A stretch of DNA of 11,506 nt. Origin: Mageeibacillus sp. UBA3708 (GTDB taxonomy: Bacteria > Bacillota > Clostridia > Saccharofermentanales > Saccharofermentanaceae). The first letter of the stretch is position 1; the number at the start of each line of letters is the position of its first letter. The notes beneath the pieces are model-generated. The model worked only from the letters and a program-made list of their open reading frames with translations, searched no databases and was not told where the DNA came from. Both the position numbers and the translations under genes were made by a program. Below, one piece after another: positions 1 to 7,735 of this stretch. The stretch spans positions 1-11,506 of the forward strand of contig DFIB01000164.1 of the NCBI GenBank assembly GCA_002371375.1, read 5' to 3'.

Positions 1-1466
1 TGAACCTTGACCTTCTTGCGGATCGTCTCACGGTAAGGAACCTTCATATCAGCCAGGTCACACTCGACCTTGTACTTATCCTTGAGCTTGCTCTGGAGAA
101 CCTTAAGCTGCATGTCACCGAGACCTGAGAGAACCATCTGCTTTGTCTCGGGGTTGGTAACGATCGTGAAGCACTTGTCTTCGTCTGCAAGCTTTGCAAG
201 ACCGGACATGATCTTCTCTTCATCGCCCTTTGCCTTGGGTTCGATGCTCTTGGAAAGTACCGGAGTCGGGAACTTGATCTTAGGAAGCTCGAGAACTCTC
301 GAAGAGTCACACAATGTATCATTAGTCTCGGAGATCGAGAGCTTTGCCGTAGCACCGATATCGCCTGCGGTTACTGCGTCTGTGGGGATCTGCTTCTTAC
401 CTACGAGATAGAACAGACCGCCGATCCTCTCATCTTTGCCTTTTGTAGCATTGAAGAGAGTGGAGTTAGCCTTGACGGAACCTGCATTAACCTTGAAGAT
501 TGAGATCTTGCCGACGAACGGGTCGGAGATCGTCTTGAAGATGAAGCATGCCGTAGGATCGTTAATATCGCACTTAACTTCCTCTTCCTTACCGTCGGGA
601 TATGTAGCGATAACGGCGGGCTTCCTGCCTGCCGGAGGCGTATCCTTTGCTATACAGTTGAGGAGGAAATCAACACCTACGTTCATGTATGCGGAACCGC
701 AGTAGATAGGGTGAAGCTTACCTTCACGGAAGCCTGCGTGAACGCCGTGTCTGAACTCGTCTTCAGTGAAAGGCTCACCTGCGAAGAACTTCTCCATCAA
801 TGCGTCGTCTGCTTCGGCAACGACCTCATTGACCTTCTCCTGAAGCTCGTCTATACGTGCGTTGTACTCATCGGGAAGCGGGAACTCTGTTAGCTTGCCG
901 CTCTTCCAGTCGACCGAGAATGCCTTGCGGTTCATAACATCGACGATACCTGTCATCTGTCCGTTCTCCAAAATAGGGAAAGACAACGGTATAACGGAAG
1001 GACCGTAACGCTCCATCATTCTTGCTGCAACACCCTCGAAATCAGCATTAGGCTCATCCATTCTGTTAACGAAGAACAGGAAGGGAACGTTCTTGCCGTT
1101 GAGGAGTCTTATTGCTTTCTGTGAACCAACTGATGTGCCGCCTTTTGCGGATACCATTACGACTCCGCTGTCGGCGATTCTGATACCAGCCATCTCTTCA
1201 CCCAGGAAGTCAAAGTCACCGGGAGTATCGATGATATTGATCTTGCTGCCCTTGTACTCACAGGCTGCAACTTTGGCTGCTACAGACATCTGACGCTTGA
1301 TCTCTTCAGGGTCAAAGTCCATTACAGTGTTGCCGTCGGTGATCTTACCAAGGCGGTCGGTGGTTTTGGTGCAATATAACATGGCTTCTGCCAGAGTGGT
1401 CTTACCTGAACCGACGTGGCCGAACAAAGCGATGTTACGGATCTTGTCTGCGGAATATTTTTCCAT
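1..1466 (-). CDS. EF-G-like translational GTPase paralogue (5' part; C-terminus outside the window)
   Basis: The visible 488 residues follow the EF-G domain order: G domain to about residue 270, domains II and III, and the start of domain IV (VPYRETI near residue 478). The P-loop GHVGSGKT is at 16-23, the G3 motif DTPGD at 80-84 and the G4 motif NRMD at 134-137. Canonical EF-G has DTPGH, where the His is catalytic, plus RGITI in switch I and NKMD. Here these read DTPGD, RQMSV (58-62) and NRMD. That pattern, with the N-terminal SGKTTLAEAMLY, fits the EF-G-like paralogue family (EF-G2 type) rather than housekeeping FusA. Family members bind GTP, but their cellular role is poorly defined; a mycobacterial EF-G2 is reported to lack ribosome-dependent GTPase activity. 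The start is set by AAGGAGG eight bases before ATG 1466. Its own promoter lies in the gap shared with argC. I am confident of the superfamily and fairly confident of the paralogue assignment. Confidence 0.9.
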   Translation of the reverse strand, partial: MEKYSADKIRNIALFGHVGSGKTTLAEAMLYCTKTTDRLGKITDGNTVMDFDPEEIKRQMSVAAKVAACEYKGSKINIIDTPGDFDFLGEEMAGIRIADSGVVMVSAKGGTSVGSQKAIRLLNGKNVPFLFFVNRMDEPNADFEGVAARMMERYGPSVIPLSFPILENGQMTGIVDVMNRKAFSVDWKSGKLTEFPLPDEYNARIDELQEKVNEVVAEADDALMEKFFAGEPFTEDEFRHGVHAGFREGKLHPIYCGSAYMNVGVDFLLNCIAKDTPPAGRKPAVIATYPDGKEEEVKCDINDPTACFIFKTISDPFVGKISIFKVNAGSVKANSTLFNATKGKDERIGGLFYLVGKKQIPTDAVTAGDIGATAKLSISETNDTLCDSSRVLELPKIKFPTPVLSKSIEPKAKGDEEKIMSGLAKLADEDKCFTIVTNPETKQMVLSGLGDMQLKVLQSKLKDKYKVECDLADMKVPYRETIRKKVKV

Positions 1467-1513
1467 CAGTTTTTCCTCCTTCGATTTGGTATCAGATTAA
1501 ACATCCATTATCG

Positions 1514-1542
1514 ATTATATATGATTTGCTATGCGATTTCCA
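1514..1542 (-). promoter_or_regulatory. Sigma-A-type promoter for the EF-G-like gene
   Basis: On the minus strand a perfect -10 TATAAT (1519 to 1514) is preceded, across a 17-base spacer, by TGGAAA (1542 to 1537), four of six matches to the -35 consensus. Transcription would start near 1507, giving a leader of about 40 bases before the GGAGG and ATG at 1466. This is a sequence-based prediction. Confidence 0.6.
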
Positions 1543-1624
1543 CAAAAACTCTATAATGTCTGCATTTAAATTTGTGCATTTTTCAACGATTGCCACATTT
1601 TCGCCGGGAAAGGCATATAAAAAG

Positions 1625-1653
1625 TTGACTTTTGTATTTTTATGCATTATATT
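1625..1653 (+). promoter_or_regulatory. Sigma-A-type promoter of the arginine operon
   Basis: TTGACT (1625-1630) and TATATT (1648-1653) are separated by exactly 17 bases. The expected start near 1660 gives a leader of about 30 bases before ATG 1690. Such a short leader leaves no room for a T-box, riboswitch or attenuator, so control is more likely at initiation, by the palindrome lying over the -10. Confidence 0.75.
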
Positions 1654-1660
1654 GCATAAA
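1639..1660. promoter_or_regulatory. Putative ArgR operator (ARG box) over the argC -10 element
   Basis: Perfect 8-base inverted arms TTTATGCA and TGCATAAA flank the six-base centre TTATAT. The 18-mer at 1641-1658 agrees with the ARG box consensus WNTGAATWWWWATTCANW at all but three defined positions; the main change is TGCAT for TGAAT, a form also known from Streptomyces ARG boxes. It covers the -10 element, where bound ArgR-arginine would block RNA polymerase. A weaker possible second site, TCTGCATTTAAATTTGTG, lies at 1559-1576, about 80 bp upstream. The palindrome is seen directly. The ArgR assignment is inferred from similarity and from the operon it precedes. Confidence 0.6.
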
Positions 1661-1689
1661 CCATCATTGCTAATGTGAGGAATTGTTTT

Positions 1690-2772
1690 ATGTCGGACGT
1701 TAAAGAAATAAAAGTAAGTATTATAGGCGCTACGGGATATGTGGGAGCAGAGCTCGTAAGAGGCTTCTGCGCTCATCCTTATGCAGAAATTATACATCTT
1801 ACATCACAGAGCTTTGCGGGCAAAGCTTTCTCAGATATATATCCCGTATATAAGGGCGTGTGCGATATCGTGCTGGAAGAAGGCGACTATATACAGATTG
1901 CCAAGGATTCAGACCTTGTCATCACGGCACTCCCTCACGGTGTGTCATCCAAGACAGTTCCCGTTCTTCTGGAGAACGGTGCCAGGGTGATCGACCACAG
2001 CGGCGACTTCAGATATAAGGACCTGGCAACATACGAGAAGTCTTATAAGCTCGAACACCCCCATCCGGAGCTTCTGAAGGAGGCCGTGTATGGTCTGCCC
2101 GAGTTCTACAGGAATGAGCTTAAGACGGCAAGGCTTACGGCAAATCCCGGGTGTTATCCCACATGCTCCCTCATTGCACTTGCGCCATTTCTGGTACAGG
2201 GACTCATTGAACCGGACAGCATCATAATCGATGCAGTATCCGGCGTATCGGGAGCAGGAAGGAAATCAGATCTTGCCTACGCTTTCTGCGAGACAGATGA
2301 GGCATTCAAGCCCTACGGTGCAGTAGGCCACAGGCACACCACGGAGATCGCCGAGCAGTGCGGTTTCCTGTCGGCCAAGGCCGGCAGCGGCAGGACAGTT
2401 AAGAGTGTCACCTTCACTCCCCACCTCGCACCTTTCAAGAGGGGCATGCTCGCGAGCATCTATGCAAAGCCGTCCGCCGCTTTCGAGGAAGTAACGAGCG
2501 AGAAGATCAATGAAGTATATCAGGAGTTTTACAATAATGAGACGTTTGTGAGAGTTCTCACTAATAAGAACCTTCCTGATGTAAAATCGGTCTATGGTTC
2601 TAATTATATTGACGTTAACGGCCTTTATGACCCGGAGACGGGCGTCATAAAGCTGTTCTCTGCCCAGGACAACCTCGGCAAGGGAGCGGCTCTTCAGGCA
2701 ATCCAGGCAGCTAACTGCATGTTCGGTCTCCCTGAGGATACCGGACTTAAAAACATGGTAAGAGGTGTATGA
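1690..2772 (+). CDS. argC: N-acetyl-gamma-glutamyl-phosphate reductase
   Basis: ArgC performs the third step of arginine synthesis, the NADPH-dependent reduction of N-acetylglutamyl phosphate to N-acetylglutamate semialdehyde in the cytoplasm. The 360 residues show the Rossmann motif GATGYVG at 13-19, the catalytic-cysteine motif NPGCYPT at 152-158 (Cys155), and GHRHTTEI at 213-220 carrying the conserved active-site histidine region. Length and motif order suit a complete type-1 (about 350-residue) enzyme. A GTG at 1675 is in frame, but ATG 1690 is preferred: GTGAGGAA provides a GAGG nine bases upstream, and the predicted transcription start near 1660 would leave little leader for the GTG. 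It is the first gene of the operon, and argB follows almost immediately. Acetylated-ornithine recycling (argJ), which often follows argC in Bacillota, is absent here. Confidence 0.96.
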   Translation: MSDVKEIKVSIIGATGYVGAELVRGFCAHPYAEIIHLTSQSFAGKAFSDIYPVYKGVCDIVLEEGDYIQIAKDSDLVITALPHGVSSKTVPVLLENGARVIDHSGDFRYKDLATYEKSYKLEHPHPELLKEAVYGLPEFYRNELKTARLTANPGCYPTCSLIALAPFLVQGLIEPDSIIIDAVSGVSGAGRKSDLAYAFCETDEAFKPYGAVGHRHTTEIAEQCGFLSAKAGSGRTVKSVTFTPHLAPFKRGMLASIYAKPSAAFEEVTSEKINEVYQEFYNNETFVRVLTNKNLPDVKSVYGSNYIDVNGLYDPETGVIKLFSAQDNLGKGAALQAIQAANCMFGLPEDTGLKNMVRGV

Positions 2773-2774
2773 CA

Positions 2775-3716
2775 ATGGGCGAGAAATTCCCCCCTTTTAT
2801 TGGTGAAGATATGAAATCAAAAGTCGATAAGGCTCACATCCTTATCGAAGCTCTTCCCTATATCAAGAAGCTCAGAGGACAGACGATCGTTATCAAGTAC
2901 GGCGGCAATGCCATGATCAACGAAGACCTCAAGCAGTCAGTCATGGATGACATCGTCCTTCTCAAGTATATCGGTATCAACCCGATCCTCGTTCACGGAG
3001 GCGGACCGGATATCAATAATATGCTGTCCAGAGTAAATGTTGAGTCGCACTTCGTGAACGGCCTGAGATACACCGATTCCGACACGATGCAGATCGCACA
3101 GATGGTACTGATCGGCAAAACGAACAAGGAGATAGTAAGCAACCTGTGTGCCAAGGGTGCTAAGGCAATCGGGATCTCCGGCATAGACGGACAGCTCATT
3201 GAAGCTGAGAAGATGACAGTCGATCCCGAAGGTAACCCTGTCGATATCGGATATGTCGGAACGATCAAGAATATCGATACCACGGTATTATCTATGCTGG
3301 CCAACGACGAGTATATTCCCGTCATCGCCCCGATCGGTATGGGAGAGCAGGGCGAGAGTTACAATATCAACGCCGATACTGTCGCATCGGAAGTTGCAGT
3401 AGCGCTTCAGGCGTCCAAACTCATGATACTTACCGATGTGGGCGGCGTCCTCGAGAAGAAGGACGACGGAGAGAACCATATTATCCCCGTCCTTGATGAG
3501 CACGACATCGAAGACTGCATAAACCGCGGTATTATCTCCGGAGGCATGATCCCGAAGATCAACGGGTGCCTCGACACAGTCCGGCGAGGTGTTAACCGCG
3601 CCCACATTATCGACGGACGCATCCCGCACAGCCTCATCCTTGAGATATTCACGGAGAACGGCATAGGAACAATGATCGTAAAAGAAAAGAGGAACAATTA
3701 TGAGTATAGAAAATGA
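2775..3716 (+). CDS. argB: Acetylglutamate kinase
   Basis: ArgB phosphorylates N-acetylglutamate with ATP, the second and usually flux-controlling step. The amino-acid-kinase fold is clear: KYGGNAM at 41-47, the glycine-rich HGGGPDIN at 74-81, GLRYTD at 96-101, and a C-terminal [12 protein letters not shown] segment followed by the usual end of the family. Residues 13-35 form the N-terminal helix ([16 protein letters not shown]) characteristic of hexameric, arginine-inhibited kinases, so feedback inhibition at this step is expected. Three ATGs are possible. ATG 2775 has AGAGG nine bases upstream. ATG 2769 would overlap the argC stop but sits only three bases from that site. ATG 2811, with a weak GGTGAAG, would give the length closest to relatives. 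The first 12 residues are therefore uncertain. The reading frame ends 17 bases inside argD. Confidence 0.95.
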   Translation: MGEKFPPFIGEDMKSKVDKAHILIEALPYIKKLRGQTIVIKYGGNAMINEDLKQSVMDDIVLLKYIGINPILVHGGGPDINNMLSRVNVESHFVNGLRYTDSDTMQIAQMVLIGKTNKEIVSNLCAKGAKAIGISGIDGQLIEAEKMTVDPEGNPVDIGYVGTIKNIDTTVLSMLANDEYIPVIAPIGMGEQGESYNINADTVASEVAVALQASKLMILTDVGGVLEKKDDGENHIIPVLDEHDIEDCINRGIISGGMIPKINGCLDTVRRGVNRAHIIDGRIPHSLILEIFTENGIGTMIVKEKRNNYEYRK

Positions 3717-4917
3717 TCTTTATCTGACAAAAGACTACGATAAGAAATACTGCATGCAGGTGTTCGCACCTCTTGATGTCGCTTTTGTAAAAGGCAAGGG
3801 ATCATATCTGTATGATACGGAAGGCAACAAGTATCTGGATATGATAGGCGGAATCGCCGTAAATTCAGTTGGTCACGGTCACCCGGTACTGACAAAAGCA
3901 ATAGCTGACCAGGCAAAAAAGCTGATCCACTGCTCCAATTACTATTACATCCCCGGCAGAAGTGAACTTGCATATAACTTGTGCAGGAAGAGCTTCGCAG
4001 AGAAAGTATTTTTCTCTAATTCGGGAGCCGAGGCAAACGAGGCAGCTATCAAGCTCGCACGCGGATATTTCCATTACAAAGGTGAGGACAGATACGAGAT
4101 CATAACGGCAAAGATGAGTTTCCACGGAAGGACGATGGCAACTATAGCTGCCACGGGTCAAGAGAAATTCAGGACGCCTTTCGAGCCTGTAACGCCCGGT
4201 TTTAAGTATATCGAGTTCAACAATATCGACGAGCTTTATGAGGCGGTAACTGACAAGACGGCGGCTATCATGCTCGAGCTTATTCAGGGCGAGAGCGGTG
4301 TTCATCCCGCTGCACCGGACTTTGTTCTTGAAGTGCGTAATCTCTGTAATGAGAAGGGTATCCTCTTTATCGACGATGAGATCCAGACGGGAGTCGGACG
4401 TACCGGCAAGATGTTCTGCTATGAGCATTACGGCGTAAAGCCTGATATCATGACTCTTGCCAAAGGTCTTGCCGGCGGTGTTCCTATCGGGGCAACCCTC
4501 TGCACAGATGAAGTTGCAACAGGATTTCATGTGGGAGACCACGGATCGACTTTCGGCGGCAATCCGCTGGCAATGGCTGCAGGCAATGCAGTTCTCGGAA
4601 TAATCACCGAGGAAGGACTTCTGTCCAACGCGGATTATGTCGGAGATGCAATGATGACAGAGCTTCAGAGGCTGGCCCAGAAGTACCCGCAGGTCGTTCA
4701 GGTCAGGGGCAGAGGACTTCTCATCGGAATTGAATTCAACTCCCTGATCTCGGCTTCAATGATGAGATCGGTACTCTTCAAAAAGGGATTCCTGGTAAGC
4801 GCGATAGGAACATCAACGATAAGGATCGCTCCGCCGCTTAGTATCGCCAAATACGAGGCAATGTCCTTTGTAACAGCACTCGAGAAGATCCTCAAAGAGG
4901 AAAGCAAGAATAAGTGA
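3700..4917 (+). CDS. argD: Acetylornithine aminotransferase
   Basis: ArgD is a PLP-dependent class-III aminotransferase that converts N-acetylglutamate semialdehyde and glutamate to N-acetylornithine and 2-oxoglutarate; in some bacteria it also serves lysine synthesis. The 405 residues carry [12 protein letters not shown] (107-118), FHGRT (141-145), the cofactor-binding [12 protein letters not shown] (225-236), the Schiff-base lysine in TLAKGLAGG (Lys255), and [10 protein letters not shown] (281-290). Length is normal and no key residue is missing. The start ATG 3700 lies inside the end of argB, behind AGAGGAAC, which indicates translational coupling. Related class-III enzymes such as ornithine aminotransferase or 4-aminobutyrate aminotransferase are excluded mainly by the operon and by the closer match to ArgD motifs. 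Confidence 0.95.
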   Translation: MSIENDLYLTKDYDKKYCMQVFAPLDVAFVKGKGSYLYDTEGNKYLDMIGGIAVNSVGHGHPVLTKAIADQAKKLIHCSNYYYIPGRSELAYNLCRKSFAEKVFFSNSGAEANEAAIKLARGYFHYKGEDRYEIITAKMSFHGRTMATIAATGQEKFRTPFEPVTPGFKYIEFNNIDELYEAVTDKTAAIMLELIQGESGVHPAAPDFVLEVRNLCNEKGILFIDDEIQTGVGRTGKMFCYEHYGVKPDIMTLAKGLAGGVPIGATLCTDEVATGFHVGDHGSTFGGNPLAMAAGNAVLGIITEEGLLSNADYVGDAMMTELQRLAQKYPQVVQVRGRGLLIGIEFNSLISASMMRSVLFKKGFLVSAIGTSTIRIAPPLSIAKYEAMSFVTALEKILKEESKNK

Positions 4918-4927
4918 GGTAACCGGC

Positions 4928-5866
4928 ATGAAGCATTATATAGATTTTCACGAAGACGTAGGTATTGAAGAATTAGACAAGCTCCTTGATCTTGCCATCG
5001 ACATGAAGGCCAAGACAAAGGCACGCATCCCTCACCACTATCTCGAAGGACAGTCCCTTGCAATGATCTTTACCAAGTCATCCACGAGGACGCGCGTCTC
5101 ATTTGAGGTGGGTATGTACCAGCTGGGCGGTCAGGCCCTCTTCCTCTCAAATCACGATATTCAGATCGGCAGAGGAGAGACGATATACGACACTGCTCAC
5201 GTTCTGTCGGGAATGGTGGACGGTATCATGATAAGAACATTTGCCCACCAGGATATCGTAGATCTGGCAAGATATGGTTCGATTTCTGTCATCAACGGCC
5301 TGTCTGACGACCAGCACCCCACACAGATGCTTGCCGATCTCCTCACCATCAAGGAACACAAGGGCGGTCTTAAGGGCCTGAAGCTCGCATACCTCGGAGA
5401 CGGCAATAACGTTGCCAATTCCCTCCTGCAGGCCTGCGCCAAGGCCGGTATGGATGTGGCAATAGCATCCCCTGCCGACTATACATGCCCCGATAAGTAT
5501 GTGAAACAGGCGCTGAAAGACGCTGAGATAACGGGATCGAAGGTCCTCATGACGACAGACCCCTTCGAGGCGGCAACAGATGCCGATGTCATCTACACCG
5601 ACACATGGACTTCCATGGGTCAGGAAGATGAGAAGGCCAAGAGAGTTCAGATATTCAAGGATTATCAGGTCAACAGCAAGATAATGGGCGTTGCTCACAA
5701 GGATGCAATGTTCCTGCACTGCCTGCCTGCCTACCGCGGATACGAGGTAACTGAGGAGGTTATCGACGGACCGCAGAGCTTTGTTTTCGAGGAGGCAGAG
5801 AACAGACTGCACGCCCATAAGGCGATCCTCGTGAACTGCATGGCAAATATCGATGAGTTCATTTGA
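4928..5866 (+). CDS. argF: Ornithine carbamoyltransferase
   Basis: ArgF joins ornithine and carbamoyl phosphate to give citrulline. The 312 residues contain all signature motifs: the carbamoyl-phosphate loop SSTRTR (51-56), HPTQ (130-133), the ornithine-binding SMG loop (229-231) and HCLPAYRG (264-271, with the catalytic Cys265). Length is typical of an anabolic enzyme. The start ATG follows the argD stop by ten bases, and GAGG in the GTGAGGTAAC around the argD stop codon supplies the ribosome binding site. The SMG loop and ornithine context argue against aspartate or putrescine carbamoyltransferase. Its 3' end overlaps the next gene by 14 bases. argG, argH and the carbamoyl-phosphate synthase genes needed to finish the pathway are not in the window. 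Confidence 0.96.
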   Translation: MKHYIDFHEDVGIEELDKLLDLAIDMKAKTKARIPHHYLEGQSLAMIFTKSSTRTRVSFEVGMYQLGGQALFLSNHDIQIGRGETIYDTAHVLSGMVDGIMIRTFAHQDIVDLARYGSISVINGLSDDQHPTQMLADLLTIKEHKGGLKGLKLAYLGDGNNVANSLLQACAKAGMDVAIASPADYTCPDKYVKQALKDAEITGSKVLMTTDPFEAATDADVIYTDTWTSMGQEDEKAKRVQIFKDYQVNSKIMGVAHKDAMFLHCLPAYRGYEVTEEVIDGPQSFVFEEAENRLHAHKAILVNCMANIDEFI

Positions 5867-6380
5867 GTTCAGAAGAGCCGTACCGGAAGACGCAGAAGCA
5901 CTGTCGCACCTTATCAAGGGTGCGATGGTTACTTATTGCGAGGAATCGGAGATTCCCGAGGATCATCTGGAATCGATGACAGAGGAAGTGTCCACCATAA
6001 AGGACAGGATAGCCAACAACTACTGCCTGTGTTGCTTTGACGGCGATGAGCCGGTAGGAACGATCACACTGTCACTCGTATTTAACCCGCTGAAGTTCAA
6101 TTTCTCGGACAAGACTATGGATTATCTCAAGGACATCGTCATCGCGGGATACATCTCAAGATTTGCCGTAAGACGTGACCTGAGGAGCGGCGGACTGGGA
6201 GTGGATCTCATAAACGCGGCAATCGAACTGGCAGACCGTAAGGGGTGCGATTGCGCACTTCTTCATACGGCAGTAAATAATATGAGAATGGTGGCTTTCT
6301 ATAAGAACCGCGGATTCGAGGTAATTGACAGCGAATCGAGCAGAGGATATCTCAGAGGTCTGCTCGGCAGAAGAATCTGA
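5853..6380 (+). CDS. GNAT-family N-acetyltransferase, last gene of the arginine operon
   Basis: A 175-residue single-domain GNAT protein. The acetyl-CoA pyrophosphate-binding motif A (R/Q-x-x-G-x-G) is visible as RSGGLG at 111-116 after the strand ISRFAVRRDL. Motif B is seen as NNMRMVAFYKNRGFEVI around 142-158. The N-terminal FRRAVPEDAEALSHLI matches the family's opening strand and helix. No signal peptide or membrane segment is seen. The start ATG 5853 lies inside argF and has no clear ribosome binding site, so translation is probably coupled to argF termination. The substrate is not shown by sequence. Its size and position make a short-form N-acetylglutamate synthase (ArgA/NAGS) a reasonable hypothesis; another amine acetylase or a ribosomal-protein-type acetylase is equally compatible with the motifs. 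Confidence 0.85.
   Translation: MSSFEFRRAVPEDAEALSHLIKGAMVTYCEESEIPEDHLESMTEEVSTIKDRIANNYCLCCFDGDEPVGTITLSLVFNPLKFNFSDKTMDYLKDIVIAGYISRFAVRRDLRSGGLGVDLINAAIELADRKGCDCALLHTAVNNMRMVAFYKNRGFEVIDSESSRGYLRGLLGRRI
6337..6366. repeat. 8-bp inverted repeat at the end of the GNAT gene
   Basis: CGAGCAGA (6337-6344) and TCTGCTCG (6359-6366) form a perfect 8-bp stem with a 14-base loop, just inside the 3' end of the acetyltransferase gene. No T-run follows on either strand, so it is not a standard intrinsic terminator. It could slow or protect the ends of the two converging transcripts, or be chance within coding sequence. Confidence 0.35.
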
Positions 6381-6383
6381 GCC

Positions 6384-7334
6384 TTACTCACCGCAGCACA
6401 TACGTGTAACGAAGAAGCTGCAGTCCTTATACCGCCCGTCAGCGGCCAGGATGTCCCTTACAGCTCCGGCCTGTTCTCCGGTCCTGAACAGCCCGAAAAC
6501 AGCGCTTCCCGATCCTGTCATGAGAGACAGAACGCTTCCGTTATCATCAAGCGATCTTATGATATCGGCGATCACCGGAACTTCTTCTATACCGGGGGCC
6601 TGCAATTCATTTATAAGCAGGTCTTTGTGTGCGGTTATCAAAGCTTCAACAGCATCCATATCATCACCTGCCTCAACGACGGATTTGAACAGACCGATAT
6701 ATTCGTCTCTGTTGAATTCCACGACTGGCATGCTGTCGACCATGGCAAAGCTCTTAGGCGTGGACACACCGCACGGTGGCTTGACAATGAGAACCGGCCA
6801 CATGGGAATGCCCTCCACCTGTGTTACAACCTCGCCTACTCCCTCACAAAGGCACGTTCCTCCGTAGAGGAAAAATGGGACGTCAGCGCCTATATTGACT
6901 GCTATCTTATTAAGTTCTTCGTCGCTGAAAGGATTGCCGTAATGCTCCTGAAGGACCATGAGCACGGCTGCCGCGTCGGACGAGCCGCCACCCATTCCCG
7001 CTTCACTGGGGATCCTCTTGGTAAGCACTATCTCAGTAGACGGGAAAACTATCTTGTATTGCGCGCCTTCTCTGACAAGCTTGTTATGGTAATTGGCATA
7101 GAATCTGTCGGCCGCCTTGTAGCAGAGATTATGCTGCGGGTCTATGCCGTCGATCCCGCTGCATACCACACTGATCCCCGCAGGCCTGGAATCATCTATA
7201 TTTACCGTGATGTCATCATAGATATCTATCTCCTGCATCACCGTAAAGAGCTTGTGATACCCGTTGGGAAGCTTCCCGCAGATCCTCAGGAAAACATTGA
7301 TCTTGGCATCGGCCGATATCTCATAGCTGTCCAT
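6384..7334 (-). CDS. ispE: 4-diphosphocytidyl-2-C-methyl-D-erythritol kinase
   Basis: IspE is the GHMP-family kinase of the non-mevalonate isoprenoid pathway; it phosphorylates CDP-methylerythritol at the 2-hydroxyl using ATP. The 316 residues show AKINVFL at 10-16 (the conserved Lys11), NGYH at 24-27, the ATP-binding loop PSEAGMGGGSSDAAA at 109-123, and GADVPFF at 149-155 with the catalytic Asp151. A late GSGSAVFGLF matches GHMP motif 3. The length is slightly above the usual 280-300. The ribosome binding site GGGAGG overlaps the last codons of the upstream membrane-protein gene, whose stop is one base before this ATG, indicating coupled translation. The gene converges on the arginine operon with only three bases between the stop codons and no terminator in between. 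Confidence 0.96.
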   Translation of the reverse strand: MDSYEISADAKINVFLRICGKLPNGYHKLFTVMQEIDIYDDITVNIDDSRPAGISVVCSGIDGIDPQHNLCYKAADRFYANYHNKLVREGAQYKIVFPSTEIVLTKRIPSEAGMGGGSSDAAAVLMVLQEHYGNPFSDEELNKIAVNIGADVPFFLYGGTCLCEGVGEVVTQVEGIPMWPVLIVKPPCGVSTPKSFAMVDSMPVVEFNRDEYIGLFKSVVEAGDDMDAVEALITAHKDLLINELQAPGIEEVPVIADIIRSLDDNGSVLSLMTGSGSAVFGLFRTGEQAGAVRDILAADGRYKDCSFFVTRMCCGE

Positions 7335-7335
7335 A

Positions 7336-7734
7336 TCAGTATCCTCCCGTCATGAGACCTACCGTCAGTTCTTCCTTGTGTGATACAACATAACTCCTGA
7401 GCAGAAGATCACATATGCTTCCTATTACACCGATCACACCTCCGAACAGGACGTTGATCACAAGAAATATCACGATACTGTCTAAGCTCTTCTCATAGTA
7501 GGGGTAGATCCGCTGCGGCTCACGCTTAAAAAGATCTGCCGTGTTAAGCCTCGTTACGGATGCATAAATATTCCATCCGCCGCAGGCGATCATGGACAGT
7601 CCGATGCCGAACAGGAGAAGAGGTATTCCGAGAAGTATCTGAAATCCGGCGATGATTATCCAGACGACAGCCGATGCTCTCATCCTTCTTACCACAGTTC
7701 TTACCGTCTTACCACCGTCAATTATCTGTGACAC
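7336..7734 (-). CDS. Small integral membrane protein, function unknown
   Basis: I do not recognise a family. The 132-residue protein has a basic N-terminus (residues 9-19 with Lys9, Arg12, Arg16, Arg17 and Arg19), then one long or two short hydrophobic segments at about 22-60 (rich in I, L, G), a polar charged stretch with several tyrosines at 62-84, and another hydrophobic segment at about 86-112. It probably spans the membrane two to four times. The start is taken as GTG 7734, because GGAGG lies five bases before it, overlapping the preceding gene's last codons, and the preceding stop is one base away. An upstream in-frame ATG at 7800 would overlap the preceding coding region by 65 bases with no matching ribosome binding site. 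Its tight packing between a large membrane protein and ispE suggests co-expression with both. Confidence 0.8.
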   Translation of the reverse strand: MSQIIDGGKTVRTVVRRMRASAVVWIIIAGFQILLGIPLLLFGIGLSMIACGGWNIYASVTRLNTADLFKREPQRIYPYYEKSLDSIVIFLVINVLFGGVIGVIGSICDLLLRSYVVSHKEELTVGLMTGGY

Positions 7735-7735
7735 G

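Noticed and set aside
1675..1689. GTG start for argC, five codons upstream
   Set aside because: The GAGG that serves ATG 1690 overlaps this GTG, and the leader from the predicted start would be only about 15 bases.
1492..1797. 101-codon open frame on the minus strand spanning the argC start and the divergent control region
   Set aside because: It would run through the argC promoter and operator, has no ribosome binding site, and its product has no recognisable motif.
2266..2775. 169-codon open frame on the minus strand across the argC 3' half
   Set aside because: It is antisense to conserved ArgC sequence and has no motif or promoter support.
3865..4542. 225-codon open frame on the minus strand across argD
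   Set aside because: It is antisense to intact argD catalytic motifs and its product resembles no family I know.
5147..5917. 256-codon open frame on the minus strand across argF
   Set aside because: It lies antisense to a gene with all OTC motifs, its product shows no recognisable motif, and it has no supporting ribosome binding site context. It is a shadow of the coding pattern.
6627..7355. 242-codon open frame on the plus strand opposite ispE
   Set aside because: The minus-strand frame encodes a full set of GHMP kinase motifs, and the plus-strand product looks like random translation.
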